Assembly: GCA_964407925.1 (NCBI GenBank)
Contig: CAYOXM010000001.1
Span: forward strand, 62,001 to 126,000
Direction of reading: 5' to 3'
Length of the DNA stretch: 64,000 nucleotides
Origin: CAYOXM01 sp964407925
Lineage (GTDB): Bacteria > Patescibacteriota > Patescibacteriia > SG8-24
Part shown: piece after piece, positions 22,001 through 30,199 of the stretch
How the letters are laid out: each line of letters opens with the position of its first letter
Position numbering within the stretch: position 1 is the stretch's first letter
Position numbers and translations under genes: made by a program
Notes under the pieces: generated by a model
Database searches by the model: none
Told to the model about the DNA's origin: nothing
The model's input: the letters and a program-made list of their open reading frames with translations, nothing else

Positions 22001-22792
22001 TCAGGCCCAACGGGCGGTAGCGAGAACGAGGACGACGAGGAGGCCGGACATCGCGAACTGCCGCCGCAGCCATTTGACCGATCCCGCCTCGTCGAAGACG
22101 CGCTCGGCGTAGTGCAGGGCGAAGGCGAGGAAGGTCGTGGCGACCGCGGCGTTCACGACCGCGGACGTCGGCAGGAAGGACAGGCCGACGTACAGCTGGG
22201 ACGCGACGAGCGCCAGCGCGACGATGAGCGGCAGCTCCTCGCGCGAGGAACGTTTGGCGTGCCAGAGCGTCTCCCACGTCACGAGCGACGTCGCGGCGAG
22301 CACCGCAAGCGCGGGAATCCAGACGGGAACCTGCATGAACACGGTGATGCCGAAACAGAAGGCGAGGAAGAAGAACGACGCGACGGCACGGAGGGCGCGG
22401 ACGAGATGGACGAACCCTTCCGGAGTGAAGCGCGCGGGCGCGCCGCGCATCCCGTCGACGTAGGCGAACCAGGCGTACAGCATGAAAGCCGTCGCGACCA
22501 CGAGCGCGTAGCGGAAGGCCGCGCCTTCGATCAGAAGGAGGAATCCGGCGGCGCTCGCGGCGAAGAAGGCCGGGGCGATGGCATAGCGCATGGCGATCGC
22601 CCTGCCGTAGCCGCCGCGGGCGGCGGCATAGGCGCACGACGCCGCGAAGAGGGCGGCCGCGGCGACAAGGCCGGAAAGCGCCAAGACACGCGTCTCGGTC
22701 GACAGGGCCGGCAACCGCAGGGCAGCGACAAGGCAGCCCGTCACGAGCGCGGGACCGGCGAACTTGAGCGGTCGCGAGAGTCGGAGTCGCAT
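22001..22792 (-). CDS. Polytopic membrane protein of unknown function
   Basis: A 263-residue, very hydrophobic protein with about eight predicted membrane helices spread over the whole length. Short charged loops (GGYGRAIAMRY, YVDGMRGAPARFTPEGFVH, WHAKRSSREEL, HYAERVFDEAGSVKWLRRQ) separate them. There are no motifs I can tie to a transporter or enzyme family. Stop and start codons of the neighbours are within 1-6 bp on both sides, so it is part of one operon with the HtrA-like gene downstream and the single-pass protein upstream. Confidence 0.75.
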   Translation of the reverse strand: MRLRLSRPLKFAGPALVTGCLVAALRLPALSTETRVLALSGLVAAAALFAASCAYAAARGGYGRAIAMRYAIAPAFFAASAAGFLLLIEGAAFRYALVVATAFMLYAWFAYVDGMRGAPARFTPEGFVHLVRALRAVASFFFLAFCFGITVFMQVPVWIPALAVLAATSLVTWETLWHAKRSSREELPLIVALALVASQLYVGLSFLPTSAVVNAAVATTFLAFALHYAERVFDEAGSVKWLRRQFAMSGLLVVLVLATARWA

Positions 22793-22793
22793 G

Positions 22794-23525
22794 CTAAGGG
22801 GCGTTCTTGGGCATTATGAAAAACCGTATCGAGCCCTTGGAGAATTCAATCCGGAAAAGGGAACCGAGGTTTCCGCTTTCGGCGAGAATCGCCTGGGACA
22901 TCGCCTTGCCGGCCTTGTCAAAGGCGGATTGGGCGAGCCAACGCGGCAGGACGAGGTCGCCGACGCGGACCTCCTGCACGCGGAAGGATATCGTCCCCCG
23001 GTCCGCGCTCGGGACGAAACGCGCGCGCACCGTCGTGTCCCCCGCCGCCTGCGGCGAAACCGCGAACACCTCGACCGTCTCGTCATCGAAGGCGACTTGC
23101 ACGTCGCGGACGGGAAAAGGGAGGTCGCCGTCCTTCGCCTTGCGGACGCCCTCCTGAACCATGGTGGTCAGCTCGGTCTCGGTGAGCGTGAGGGTGAGGA
23201 GGCTCGTATGCGGGTCGAATTTCGCCTTGGACACCGCAGACGTGATCACGGTTTGGGCATTCGACCCGACGAGCGGCATCACCCGACGCACGGGCGCGGC
23301 GGCCTTGTAGTACCGCTGGGTGAAAAAGGGAATCTTGTAAAACCCGGTACGCGCGAGCGTCGCGGCGACGAAGTACGTCGGTATCGCAAGGGCGACAAGC
23401 ACGACGAGCGAACAGCCGCCGAACGCGCCAAGACGCCAGCGCAGGTTCTCCTGGCGGATTTCCTTCTTGATCTCGTTCTTGAGCGCCTCACGCTCGCTGG
23501 GGCTCGCCGGTTCGATCCTCGTCAT
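22794..23525 (-). CDS. Single-pass membrane protein of unknown function
   Basis: About 243 residues: a charged helical N-terminus (SEREALKNEIKKEIRQENLRW), one membrane helix at about 35-58 (FGGCSLVVLVALAIPTYFVAAT), then an extracellular alpha/beta domain with LLTLTLTETELTTMVQEGVRKA and DVQVAFDDETVEVFAV. The LTLTETELTTM stretch recalls lipid/polymer-binding SMP-like or DUF2140-like domains, but I am not confident. ATG 23525 is taken; an in-frame TTG at 23537 lies nearer to an AAGGA that overlaps the upstream stop codon. Confidence 0.7.
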   Translation of the reverse strand: MTRIEPASPSEREALKNEIKKEIRQENLRWRLGAFGGCSLVVLVALAIPTYFVAATLARTGFYKIPFFTQRYYKAAAPVRRVMPLVGSNAQTVITSAVSKAKFDPHTSLLTLTLTETELTTMVQEGVRKAKDGDLPFPVRDVQVAFDDETVEVFAVSPQAAGDTTVRARFVPSADRGTISFRVQEVRVGDLVLPRWLAQSAFDKAGKAMSQAILAESGNLGSLFRIEFSKGSIRFFIMPKNAP

Positions 23526-23544
23526 AGCAGGCAACAATCGGTCC

Positions 23545-24006
23545 TTAGCGGCGCTGCACCACCCACGGATTCGCCGTGAGGACGGCTTCGGATTTTTCGA
23601 ACACCTTTTCCTGGTCGGCGACGGAGCCGCTCAGGGCACGCTTCCATTGGTCGAGGAGCAGCACGAACGACAAATGCGCGTCGCGGTCGTCCTTGGGGAC
23701 GCGGACGCGCAAGAGGCGTTCCTGCGTCTTTTCGACGATGTCGACGAAACGCGGATCCGGCGCCTTCACGTCAGCGCGCGTCATGCGGGAGGACTGTTCC
23801 CAGAAATCGGCCATCACGCCTGACGTTTCCGCGCGGTACTCCTCCTGCGTCGGCGCGACGAGCGGCGCCGGGACGGACGGCGGGAGGATGTCCGCGCGCG
23901 ACAAGCCGGAAATCGCGCCGTACGCCAAGCCTGCGAGCGTGGTCGCGGCGAACGCCCCGAGAACGATCATTTCTCCGCCTATCCAATGGTGCGGTTTACG
24001 GGCCAT
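23545..24006 (-). CDS. Small membrane-anchored protein of unknown function
   Basis: A 153-residue protein. Membrane helix at about 13-35 (IVLGAFAATTLAGLAYGAISG), then a helical extracellular part (YRAETSGVMADFWEQSSRM, FVDIVEKTQERLLRVRVPKDDRDAHLSFVLLLDQWKRAL). I chose ATG 24006 because the promoter -10 box at 24033-24028 lies inside any longer version of the gene. It is the first gene of a four-gene leftward operon that ends with the HtrA-like gene. Function unknown. Confidence 0.7.
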   Translation of the reverse strand: MARKPHHWIGGEMIVLGAFAATTLAGLAYGAISGLSRADILPPSVPAPLVAPTQEEYRAETSGVMADFWEQSSRMTRADVKAPDPRFVDIVEKTQERLLRVRVPKDDRDAHLSFVLLLDQWKRALSGSVADQEKVFEKSEAVLTANPWVVQRR

Positions 24007-24027
24007 GTTGGCGTGATTATCAGAGGA

Positions 24028-24057
24028 AATATACCAACCAAACCCCCGCTCGGTCAA
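24028..24057 (-). promoter_or_regulatory. Promoter of the leftward four-gene operon
   Basis: Minus strand: TTGACC at 24057-24052, 18 bp, TATATT at 24033-24028. Confidence 0.6.
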
Positions 24058-24087
24058 AGAGACGATTTCGTGCTACCATTGGGGCAT

Positions 24088-26625
24088 ATGACGCCTCAAA
24101 AACTTGGCTATGCCGAGGCCGCATCTCGGAGCGCCGACGATGTCCTCGCCGCTCTCGGCAGCGACCGGGAGCGCGGCCTCGTGGCGAGCGCCGTGGACGC
24201 GCGGCTCGCCGCGTTCGGCAGGAACGAAATCGCGAGAAAGCGGAAAACGGCATTCGCCATCCTCGTCCGCCAGCTCGCCTCGCCGTTCATCTACATGCTC
24301 GCCGTCGCGGCCGGCATCGCCTTCGCGACCGGCGAACACGTGGACGGCGGGATGATCGTGCTGTTCACGCTCATCAACACCGCGCTCGGCTTCTACCAGG
24401 AATTCCGCGCGGAACGGGCGGTCGAGACGCTGATGGCGTTCTGGCAGGACAAGACGCACGTGCTGCGCGCCGGACGCATCGCGCTCATCCCGGCGGCAGG
24501 CCTCGTTCCCGGCGACGTCGTGCGGCTGCAGGCGGGCGACAAGATTCCCGCCGACGTGCGGTTCGTCACCGCGAAGAACGTGACGGTCGACGAGTCGGTG
24601 CTGACGGGCGAATCGGCAAACGTCACGAAGACGGCCGACGCGGTCTCCCCCGCCCCGCGCGACTATTACGAATCGTCCTGCATCGGATTCTCCGGAACGG
24701 CGCTCCTGACCGGCGAGGCCGACGCGGTCGTCATCGCGACCGGCAAGGACGCCGTGCTCGGCGAGCTGGCGAAACTCGCGGCGGACACGAAGACCGTGAG
24801 CGCGTTCGAGAAGGAAATCGGCGCGTTCAGCGGCTTCATCATGAAGCTCGTCGTCGTGACGCTCGCGTTCGTTTTCGCACTGAACCTCGGCCTCAAGGGC
24901 ATCGGGCGCATCGAGGAGCTGATCCTGTTCTCCATCGCGCTCACCGTGGGCGTCATCCCCGAAGCGCTCCCCGTCGTGTCGACCATCGCGCTGTCGCGCG
25001 GCGCGCTGCGCATGGCGAGGAAGAACGTCATCGTGAAGCGGCTCTCCGCCATCGACGACCTCGGGAGCATCGACGTGCTTTGCACCGACAAGACCGGAAC
25101 GATCACGCAGAACGTGCTCCACGTGGCCGACGTGCGCGCGGACGACCCCGACGCATGCGTCCGGTACGCGCTGCTCGGCTCGTCGTTCCTCGGCGAGAGC
25201 GACAAGCAGCAGAACAACGCGTTCGACGTCGCGCTGTGGAAGCACGCCGACCCCGCCGCGCGCGCCGAGGCCGCGAAGGCGCGCAAGCTCGCCGAACTGC
25301 CGTTCGATCCCGTGCGGCGGCGCAACACGGTGCTCATCGAATCGTCCGGCGGACGCATGCTCATCACGCGCGGCTCGCCCGAGGACGTCCTCGCGGTCTG
25401 CGGCGACGACGTCGACAAGCTGGCGCTCGGACGCCACCTCGCGCGGCAGGGGCTCGGCGGCAACCGCGTCATCGCGGTCGCCGTCCGCGCCGACGCGGCG
25501 TCGATTGACGACGAGTCGTCCGGCTTCGCCTTCGCGGGCGTCATCTCGTTCCACGACCCGGTGAAGCAGAGCGCGTACGCCGCCGTGCGCAAGGCGAAAA
25601 TCCTCGGCGTGCAGATCAAGATCCTGACCGGCGACTCGAAAGAAGTCGCGGGCGCGGTCGCGAACAAGCTGCGCATCGTCGACGACCCGCTCGAGGTGAT
25701 CACCGGCGCCGAATTCGACGCCCTGCCGGCCGAGGAGAAGCACCGCGCGCTCGAGCGGTACCACGTCTACGCGCGGATGAACCCGAAGCAGAAGTTCTCC
25801 GTCCTCGCGCTGCTGCAGGAAAAGAACGTCGTCGGCTTCCTCGGCGAAGGATTCAACGACGCGCCGGGGCTCAAGATGGCGAACGTCGGGCTGGCCGTCG
25901 AGGGCGCGTCGGACGTGGCGAAGGAATCGGCGGACGTGATCCTGCTCAACAAGAGCCTGCCCGTCATCTTCGACGGCATTGAGGAGGGACGGCGGACGTT
26001 CACGAACACCATCAAGTACCTGAAGGTGACGCTCGCCTCGAACTTCGGCAACTTCTACGCGGTCGCGACGGCGTCGTTCTTCATCAGCTTCCTGCCGATG
26101 CTGCCGCTGCAGATCCTCCTCCTGAACCTGCTGACCGACTTCCCGATGATCGCCATCGCCGCGGACAGCGTCGACATCGGCGAGCTGCAGAAGCCGCGGA
26201 AGTACGACGCCAAGCGCATCGTGCTGATCGCGACCATCCTCGGCGGCGTGAGCAGCCTGTTCGACTTCGCGACGTTCGCCGTCTTCACCCGGTTCGGCGA
26301 AGGATACCTGCAGTCGATGTGGTTCACGGTGAGCGCGCTGACCGAGCTGTGCCTCATTTACTCGCTGCGCACGGCAAAGCCGTTCTGGCGCGGCGAGCGG
26401 CCGCCGCTCGGGATGGCGCTCCTTACGGCCGCCGCCGCAGCCGCCGCGATCGGCCTGCCGTTCACCGCGTTCGGCCAAGAGGTGTTCCGCTTCGTCCGCC
26501 CGGGGATGAACCACGTCCTGCTCGGCACGGCGATCGTCATCGCCTATCTCACCGCGACGGAGCTGACGAAACGGTGGCTGTTGCGGGTCGCGAATGGGGC
26601 GGCAAGCCCAGCGACAGGGAAATAA
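24088..26625 (+). CDS. Cation-transporting P-type ATPase, MgtA (P3B)-like
   Basis: An 845-residue protein with all P-type landmarks: actuator VDESVLTGESANV, M4 motif PEALP, phosphorylation site CTDKTGTITQN, and hinge GEGFNDAPGLKMANVGLAVEGASDVAKESADVILL. The pair ASNFGNFYAV and FLPMLPLQILLLNLLTDFP resembles the Mg2+-importer group MgtA/P3B more than SERCA-type pumps. The usual GDGxND hinge reads GEGFND: Asp to Glu at a Mg2+-coordinating position. I believe this occurs in some relatives, so it need not abolish function. Ten membrane helices are expected. A TGC-TACCAT box ends 8 bp before the ATG, so the leader may be very short. Substrate (Mg2+ or another cation) is inferred. Confidence 0.88.
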   Translation: MTPQKLGYAEAASRSADDVLAALGSDRERGLVASAVDARLAAFGRNEIARKRKTAFAILVRQLASPFIYMLAVAAGIAFATGEHVDGGMIVLFTLINTALGFYQEFRAERAVETLMAFWQDKTHVLRAGRIALIPAAGLVPGDVVRLQAGDKIPADVRFVTAKNVTVDESVLTGESANVTKTADAVSPAPRDYYESSCIGFSGTALLTGEADAVVIATGKDAVLGELAKLAADTKTVSAFEKEIGAFSGFIMKLVVVTLAFVFALNLGLKGIGRIEELILFSIALTVGVIPEALPVVSTIALSRGALRMARKNVIVKRLSAIDDLGSIDVLCTDKTGTITQNVLHVADVRADDPDACVRYALLGSSFLGESDKQQNNAFDVALWKHADPAARAEAAKARKLAELPFDPVRRRNTVLIESSGGRMLITRGSPEDVLAVCGDDVDKLALGRHLARQGLGGNRVIAVAVRADAASIDDESSGFAFAGVISFHDPVKQSAYAAVRKAKILGVQIKILTGDSKEVAGAVANKLRIVDDPLEVITGAEFDALPAEEKHRALERYHVYARMNPKQKFSVLALLQEKNVVGFLGEGFNDAPGLKMANVGLAVEGASDVAKESADVILLNKSLPVIFDGIEEGRRTFTNTIKYLKVTLASNFGNFYAVATASFFISFLPMLPLQILLLNLLTDFPMIAIAADSVDIGELQKPRKYDAKRIVLIATILGGVSSLFDFATFAVFTRFGEGYLQSMWFTVSALTELCLIYSLRTAKPFWRGERPPLGMALLTAAAAAAAIGLPFTAFGQEVFRFVRPGMNHVLLGTAIVIAYLTATELTKRWLLRVANGAASPATGK

Positions 26626-26667
26626 CATCAAGGGCGGGACGGCACCCCTCTGGCGGAATGCAAATGC

Positions 26668-26830
26668 GCCAGCAAGGCTCGCGTCCCCGGATCGCGAGCC
26701 CCGCGAATGAGCCACGAGTCGTTATGCTCATTCGCGGAAGGTTCACGGTCTCGCGACCGGGGACGCGGCCTGCCGCCGCTTCTTAATATAAAGAAAAAGC
26801 TCGCGCGCTTATCGGCGCGCTCAACGGAAG
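26668..26830. repeat. Family A structured repeat, copy 8, with tail hairpin
   Basis: The outer stem GCGTCCCCGG (26681-26690) and CGCGAG pair with CTCGCG..CCGGGGACGC (to 26766). The inner hairpin is CGCGAATGAGC (26702-26712) with GCTCATTCGCG (26726-26736), loop CACGAGTCGTTAT. The constant GAAGGTTCACGGTC is at 26737-26750. Nearly identical to copy 4 although 14 kb away. Confidence 0.9.
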
Positions 26831-26840
26831 AACATCTCTC

Positions 26841-26876
26841 AAAAAAACGTCCCGCTTGGATGCGGGACGGTTTTGT
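26841..26876 (-). terminator. Terminator of the second DUF5667 gene
   Basis: CGTCCCGC TTGGAT GCGGGACG stem flanked by A-runs and T-runs; on the minus strand it ends in seven T. Confidence 0.85.
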
Positions 26877-26883
26877 TTTTTGG

Positions 26884-28131
26884 TCAGAAGCGGACCCTGA
26901 GCGAGCCGTCAGTACGGACGTCGGTGCGGAAGAAGCCGCCGCCGTTCCGCCCGTCGTCACCGCGACCGCCGTCTTCGGACGGCTCGTCGTCACGGTCGTC
27001 GGGCGCGTCCTTCTCGTCGTCATCAGCAGTCACGGCACCGCCGTTCTTCTCGCCCTCCTCCTGCTTCTTCTCCTGATCCTTCCGACGGTCGCCGTCCTGC
27101 CGCTCGCGCCGTCCGGCACGGAGCTCGACGCGGACGCGGAAAGTGGCGGCAGCCTTCACGAGACGCCTGGCTTCCTGGGCATCACGGTGCGCCTGCAGGT
27201 AGAGGGAGAACGCTCCCGAGAAATTCTCGACCGCGAGTTCGGTATCTCCGTCGGCGAGCTCCTTCTCGGCGGCGGCGAGGCGCGCCTCGGCGTTCGCGGC
27301 CGCGTCCGCTTCCATGCGGCCGCTCGCGGCGTCGAACTGCGCGCGGGCTTCGACGACCGCGGCGCGGGCATTCCGACCGCGCGCCTCGGCGGCGGCGCGG
27401 ACGTCGGCCTGGGCCTTCACGCGGAGCTTGTCCTCCTTCTTCTCGCGGCGCTCGACGGCGGCCTTGGCCTCGGCCCCGACCTTCTCGGCGAGACGGGACG
27501 ACCTCGCCCCCGTGTCGGCCTTCGCGGACGCGAGCATCGACAGAATCTCCTGGTGCGCGTTCAACGCGCCCTCGAATTCGGCATCGGCCTCCGCGACGTC
27601 GCCGTCGTCACCGTCGCGCTCCTCCTCTTCCTTCTCGGCCTCGGCGAAATGCTCCTTGGCCTTTTCGGCGTGCTTCGCGAAGCCCTTCTCGACGGCGGCC
27701 ACGGCCTTGGCCTTGAGCCGTCCCTTGGCGGCGAGCGCTTCCGCTTCGGCAAGACGGCGCTCGGCGCGCTCGGTCTCCCACTTCGCCTTTTCCTCCGCGC
27801 CGACGGTAGCGGCGGCCCGGACCTCCTCGTTGACGGCGACCTTCACCGGATACAGCACGTCGCCGGGAAGCGCGGCTTCCGCGGCGTAGGACACGCCTCC
27901 GGCGGACACCATGAGCGCGAGCACGAGCGCGAAGACGGACGCGGGCTTGACCAGCGGGACGAGGAACGCGAAACCAAACGGCTTCTTCGCCGCGCCCTGG
28001 CGGGCGACGCGCACCGGCCGCAGCGCCATGTACGCGCGCAGCATCTCGCGGCCCGCGGCCTTCTCGTCGGCCGTGAGCGCGAGCTTCTTCGCGTCATCGA
28101 AAATTTTTTTGATATCGTTTTCCATAGTCAT
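26884..28131 (-). CDS. DUF5667-type membrane protein, second probable anti-sigma partner
   Basis: A 415-residue protein. The cytoplasmic N-terminus (about 1-55) begins MENDIKKIFDDAKKLALTADE. One membrane helix lies at about 56-75 (VKPASVFALVLALMVSAGGV). The following AEAALPGDVLYPVKVAVNEEVRAA...WETERAERRLAEAEAL is the DUF5667 pattern. A long Lys/Glu/Ala-rich helical region and a charged, low-complexity C-terminus (residues about 340-410, rich in Asp, Glu, Arg, Gly) follow. The start overlaps the stop of the sigma gene by 4 bp. I take the internal start near 28131; an ATG two codons in (28125) is also possible. Same layout as the pair at 2.7-4.3 kb. Confidence 0.8.
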   Translation of the reverse strand: MTMENDIKKIFDDAKKLALTADEKAAGREMLRAYMALRPVRVARQGAAKKPFGFAFLVPLVKPASVFALVLALMVSAGGVSYAAEAALPGDVLYPVKVAVNEEVRAAATVGAEEKAKWETERAERRLAEAEALAAKGRLKAKAVAAVEKGFAKHAEKAKEHFAEAEKEEEERDGDDGDVAEADAEFEGALNAHQEILSMLASAKADTGARSSRLAEKVGAEAKAAVERREKKEDKLRVKAQADVRAAAEARGRNARAAVVEARAQFDAASGRMEADAAANAEARLAAAEKELADGDTELAVENFSGAFSLYLQAHRDAQEARRLVKAAATFRVRVELRAGRRERQDGDRRKDQEKKQEEGEKNGGAVTADDDEKDAPDDRDDEPSEDGGRGDDGRNGGGFFRTDVRTDGSLRVRF

Positions 28132-28640
28132 GGTTGCTGCGGCGACGCCATCAGGTCCCGCAATTGGCGGATGCCGCGGTGCAAACGCACCGAGACGACG
28201 TTCTCCGACTCGCCGACGACGACGGCGATTTCCTTCGGCGTCATGTCATCGAGGTAGCGCATCGAAACGATCTCGCGGTACTTCTCGTCGATCCGGCCGA
28301 GGAGGCCAATCATCTGACCCGCTTCGGCGTTCACGACGGTCTTGTCCCTCGCGTCCGCAGGTTCGAACCCGCCCTCCATGAGCGTCTCGAGCGACGATTC
28401 CTTCTTCTTGCGGCTCTCGTCGATGACGAGGTTGTTTGCGACGCGATACAGGAACGCCTTGAGGTTCTTGATGTCCTTCCCCTCGACGACGTATTCCCAG
28501 GCGCGAACGTAGCATTCCTGCATCAGTTCCTTCGCGCGCTCGCGGTCGTAACAGCGATAGTAGCAATGACGAAAAAGAGCATCGGAAAGCTCATCGTACG
28601 CCTTGAGAAACTCCTCGGTTTTCCCCTGGGCATTCGTCAT
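28128..28640 (-). CDS. Sigma-70 family (ECF-like) RNA polymerase sigma factor 2
   Basis: A 170-residue protein. Region 2 at about 12-80 (YDELSDALFRHCYYRCYDRERAKELMQECYVRAWEYV, AFLYRVANNLVIDESRKKK). Region 4 at about 115-162 (IDEKYREIVSMRYLDDMTPKEIAVVVGESENVVSVRLHRGIRQLRDLM). It overlaps the DUF5667 gene by 4 bp (ATGA), so the two are translationally coupled. An ECF-type promoter matching that of the first sigma gene lies directly upstream. Confidence 0.9.
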   Translation of the reverse strand: MTNAQGKTEEFLKAYDELSDALFRHCYYRCYDRERAKELMQECYVRAWEYVVEGKDIKNLKAFLYRVANNLVIDESRKKKESSLETLMEGGFEPADARDKTVVNAEAGQMIGLLGRIDEKYREIVSMRYLDDMTPKEIAVVVGESENVVSVRLHRGIRQLRDLMASPQQP

Positions 28641-28653
28641 GCTTCTGCAATCA

Positions 28654-28681
28654 TCGACGGCGGGCCTCGACTTTTCTTACA
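28654..28681 (-). promoter_or_regulatory. ECF-type promoter of the second sigma gene
   Basis: Minus strand: TGTAAG at 28681-28676, 16 bp, CGTCGA at 28659-28654, 14 bp before the ATG. Same spacing as at 4329-4356, which supports autoregulation of both pairs by a related recognition. Confidence 0.6.
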
Positions 28682-28738
28682 TTGGGCCTATAAGGCGGTC
28701 CGTCTGACGACCCACCATCTCATGTTTGGGCGGGGAAA

Positions 28739-29020
28739 TCAAGGTTGTCGCATCCTTTCGGGCGCGTCCTGTGCTAAATAGTGTTGCATTTGTTTTTTGA
28801 GAAATTTTCGACCAGAGCCACTTTTAAGAAACCTTTCTCGGCCGAGGGCATCCATTTTGTGGGAATAGGCCTCAAAATAAATCAGTTTAAATGGTCGACG
28901 AGCCGAGGTCGACTCGTTTTTACCACAATTATGATCCTGAAGGCGTCGTCGTATATCGGTCGTGTAACCGATGTACCACCCGCCATCTTTCAAACTTTGC
29001 AACACGTATACGGCATGCAT
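28739..29020 (-). CDS. GIY-YIG nuclease domain protein
   Basis: A 93-residue single-domain protein: AVYVLQSLKDGGWYIGYTTDIRRRLQDHNCGKNESTSARRPFKLIYFEAY, with the VYVLQ...WYIGYT signature, the conserved Arg (RRRLQDH), the Glu in FEAY and the late AxxRERFLKS segment. This is the small UvrC-like GIY-YIG family often found as isolated genes. It may act in repair or be a selfish nuclease. It is a separate gene, not clearly part of an operon. Confidence 0.85.
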   Translation of the reverse strand: MHAVYVLQSLKDGGWYIGYTTDIRRRLQDHNCGKNESTSARRPFKLIYFEAYSHKMDALGRERFLKSGSGRKFLKKQMQHYLAQDAPERMRQP

Positions 29021-29171
29021 CGACCGGCAAAATATTTGAGGTGAACATCAATGTCAAATCAACGGCTGCGCTCCCGTTACCGCGTAAAATGGTGGCCGTG
29101 CCACGTGAACGCCAGCTCCATCGCGGAAGGTGGCCCCGTAAAAGCGTTGCCGTTGGCAACGCTCACGGGGC
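29021..29171. other. Intergenic DNA with a nested hairpin
   Basis: No gene is seen. GCGTTGCC GTT GGCAACGC sits inside CCCCGT..ACGGGG at 29,130-29,170, another nested-stem structure but without the family A or B constant segments. Confidence 0.4.
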
Positions 29172-29205
29172 ACGTAAAAACGCCAGACGAGCTGGCGTTT
29201 TTACG
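29172..29205 (-). terminator. Terminator of the tmRNA gene
   Basis: ACGTAAAAACGCCAG and CTGGCGTTTTTACGT form a long stem with a T-run on either strand, directly after the tmRNA 3' CCA. Confidence 0.85.
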
Positions 29206-29597
29206 TGGTGGAGATGGGGAGAATTGAACTCCCGTCTGGCGAGTCTTCCCACGACACGTCTACAAGCGTATCCCGTTTGGTCTCTCGGCCCGCCGGTGCG
29301 AAACGGGACAAATCCGGCGAACCAACCTCAGGTGCAATTCGGCCGTGCCGTCAGAGGCCCGGCAGGCTCTGCCTGATATATGACACCCGTACCCCGCCTA
29401 TCAGGCGTCGGCGGGACGGATGGGCTCAGGCGTTACGCGAGAGCCGGAGCGAACGAAGGGGAGAACGCTTTCGCGAACGCACCCTTCACCCGCGCGAGCA
29501 AGTTTGCACTTGTTCATTTGTCCGTGGGTTTACGAGACAACGGACGTCCTCGGCTTGCATGTCATGAAACGAGCTCCCATCGATGCCGGTCATCCCC
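29206..29597 (-). ncRNA. ssrA: tmRNA
   Basis: A one-piece tmRNA of 392 nt. The 5' end GGGGATG (29597-29591) pairs with CATCTCC before the encoded ACCA (to 29206), and the 3' T-arm is GGGAGTTCAATTCTCCC. The tag reading frame has resume codon GCA (in AGTGCAAAC, as in E. coli GTCGCAAAC) and ends GCT CTC GCG TAA. It encodes a 24-residue tag starting ANLLARVKGA and ending SFAPALA. It lies 83 bp downstream of smpB on the same strand, so the two partners of trans-translation are neighbours. No separate promoter is obvious. Confidence 0.9.
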
Positions 29598-29616
29598 GTT
29601 TTGGAGATCCCGGAGG

Positions 29617-29679
29617 TTCAAAGGTTAGAGGTTCAAAGGTTAGAGCGTACGATCGCTCTAACCTCTAACCTTTGGGGCT
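29617..29679. repeat. Simple repeat of GGTTAGAGGTTCAAA units
   Basis: AGGTTCAAAGGTTAGAGGTTCAAAGGTTAGAG is followed by an inverted TCTAACCTCTAACCTTT. Short relatives of this T/A/G-rich unit occur near 20,667, 30,585, 39,855 and 41,390, always between genes. Confidence 0.5.
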
Positions 29680-30123
29680 CTAACCTTTCAATGCCCGCCT
29701 GATTTCCCTATCGACGTCGCGGCGTTTGATCTGATCCTTCTTCTCGAACTGCTTCTTTCCGCGACCGATACCGAACTCAAGCTTGATCTTCGAGCCCTTA
29801 GTGTAGACCGAAATCGGCACCAAAGTCAATCCTTTCTGCTCCATTTTTCCCGACAACTTCGCAAGTTCCCGCTTGTGCACGAGGAGCTGACGGGTGCGGT
29901 CGGGATCGTAGTCGGGCAGCGGTCCGGCCTGCGGATAGCGCTGGATGTGGCTGCCGATGAGCCTCGCACCGCCGTTCGCAATCGTGACGTACGAGCCGAG
30001 CAGGCTCATCCGGCCGGCGCGGACGGACTTCACTTCATGCCCATACAGCACCAATCCGGCCTCGAGGGTGTCGAGGATCTCATAGTCGTATTTCGCCCTC
30101 TTGTTCACGGCGAGCGTCGGCAT
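29680..30123 (-). CDS. smpB: tmRNA-binding protein SmpB
   Basis: A 147-residue protein: LAVNKRAKYDYEILDTLEAGLVLYGHEVKSVRAGRMSLLGSYV (the OB-fold core of SmpB), YPQAGPLPDYDPDRTRQLLVHKREL, LTLVPISVYTKGSKIKLEFGIGRGKKQFEKKDQIKRRD and a basic C-terminal tail (DREIRRALKG). ATG 30123 fits the family start; the longer frame upstream runs into the family B repeat. It partners with the tmRNA encoded directly downstream to rescue stalled ribosomes. Confidence 0.95.
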   Translation of the reverse strand: MPTLAVNKRAKYDYEILDTLEAGLVLYGHEVKSVRAGRMSLLGSYVTIANGGARLIGSHIQRYPQAGPLPDYDPDRTRQLLVHKRELAKLSGKMEQKGLTLVPISVYTKGSKIKLEFGIGRGKKQFEKKDQIKRRDVDREIRRALKG

Positions 30124-30139
30124 AAGCGTGACGATTTCT

Positions 30140-30168
30140 ACTCTACCCCGCCCCGCATCAACGCTCAA
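30140..30168 (-). promoter_or_regulatory. Promoter of smpB
   Basis: Minus strand: TTGAGC at 30168-30163, 17 bp, TAGAGT at 30145-30140. Confidence 0.6.
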
Positions 30169-30199
30169 CCTGCAGCCTCGCCGTCGAGATGCTCGCGCC

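Noticed and set aside
24073..26715. An 880-codon open frame opposite the P-type ATPase, and similar long frames opposite the glycoside-hydrolase-like gene (5562-7361) and the giant gene (48610-51402)
   Set aside because: The sense frames carry clear motifs. The reverse frames are Arg/Ala/Asp-rich mirror translations.
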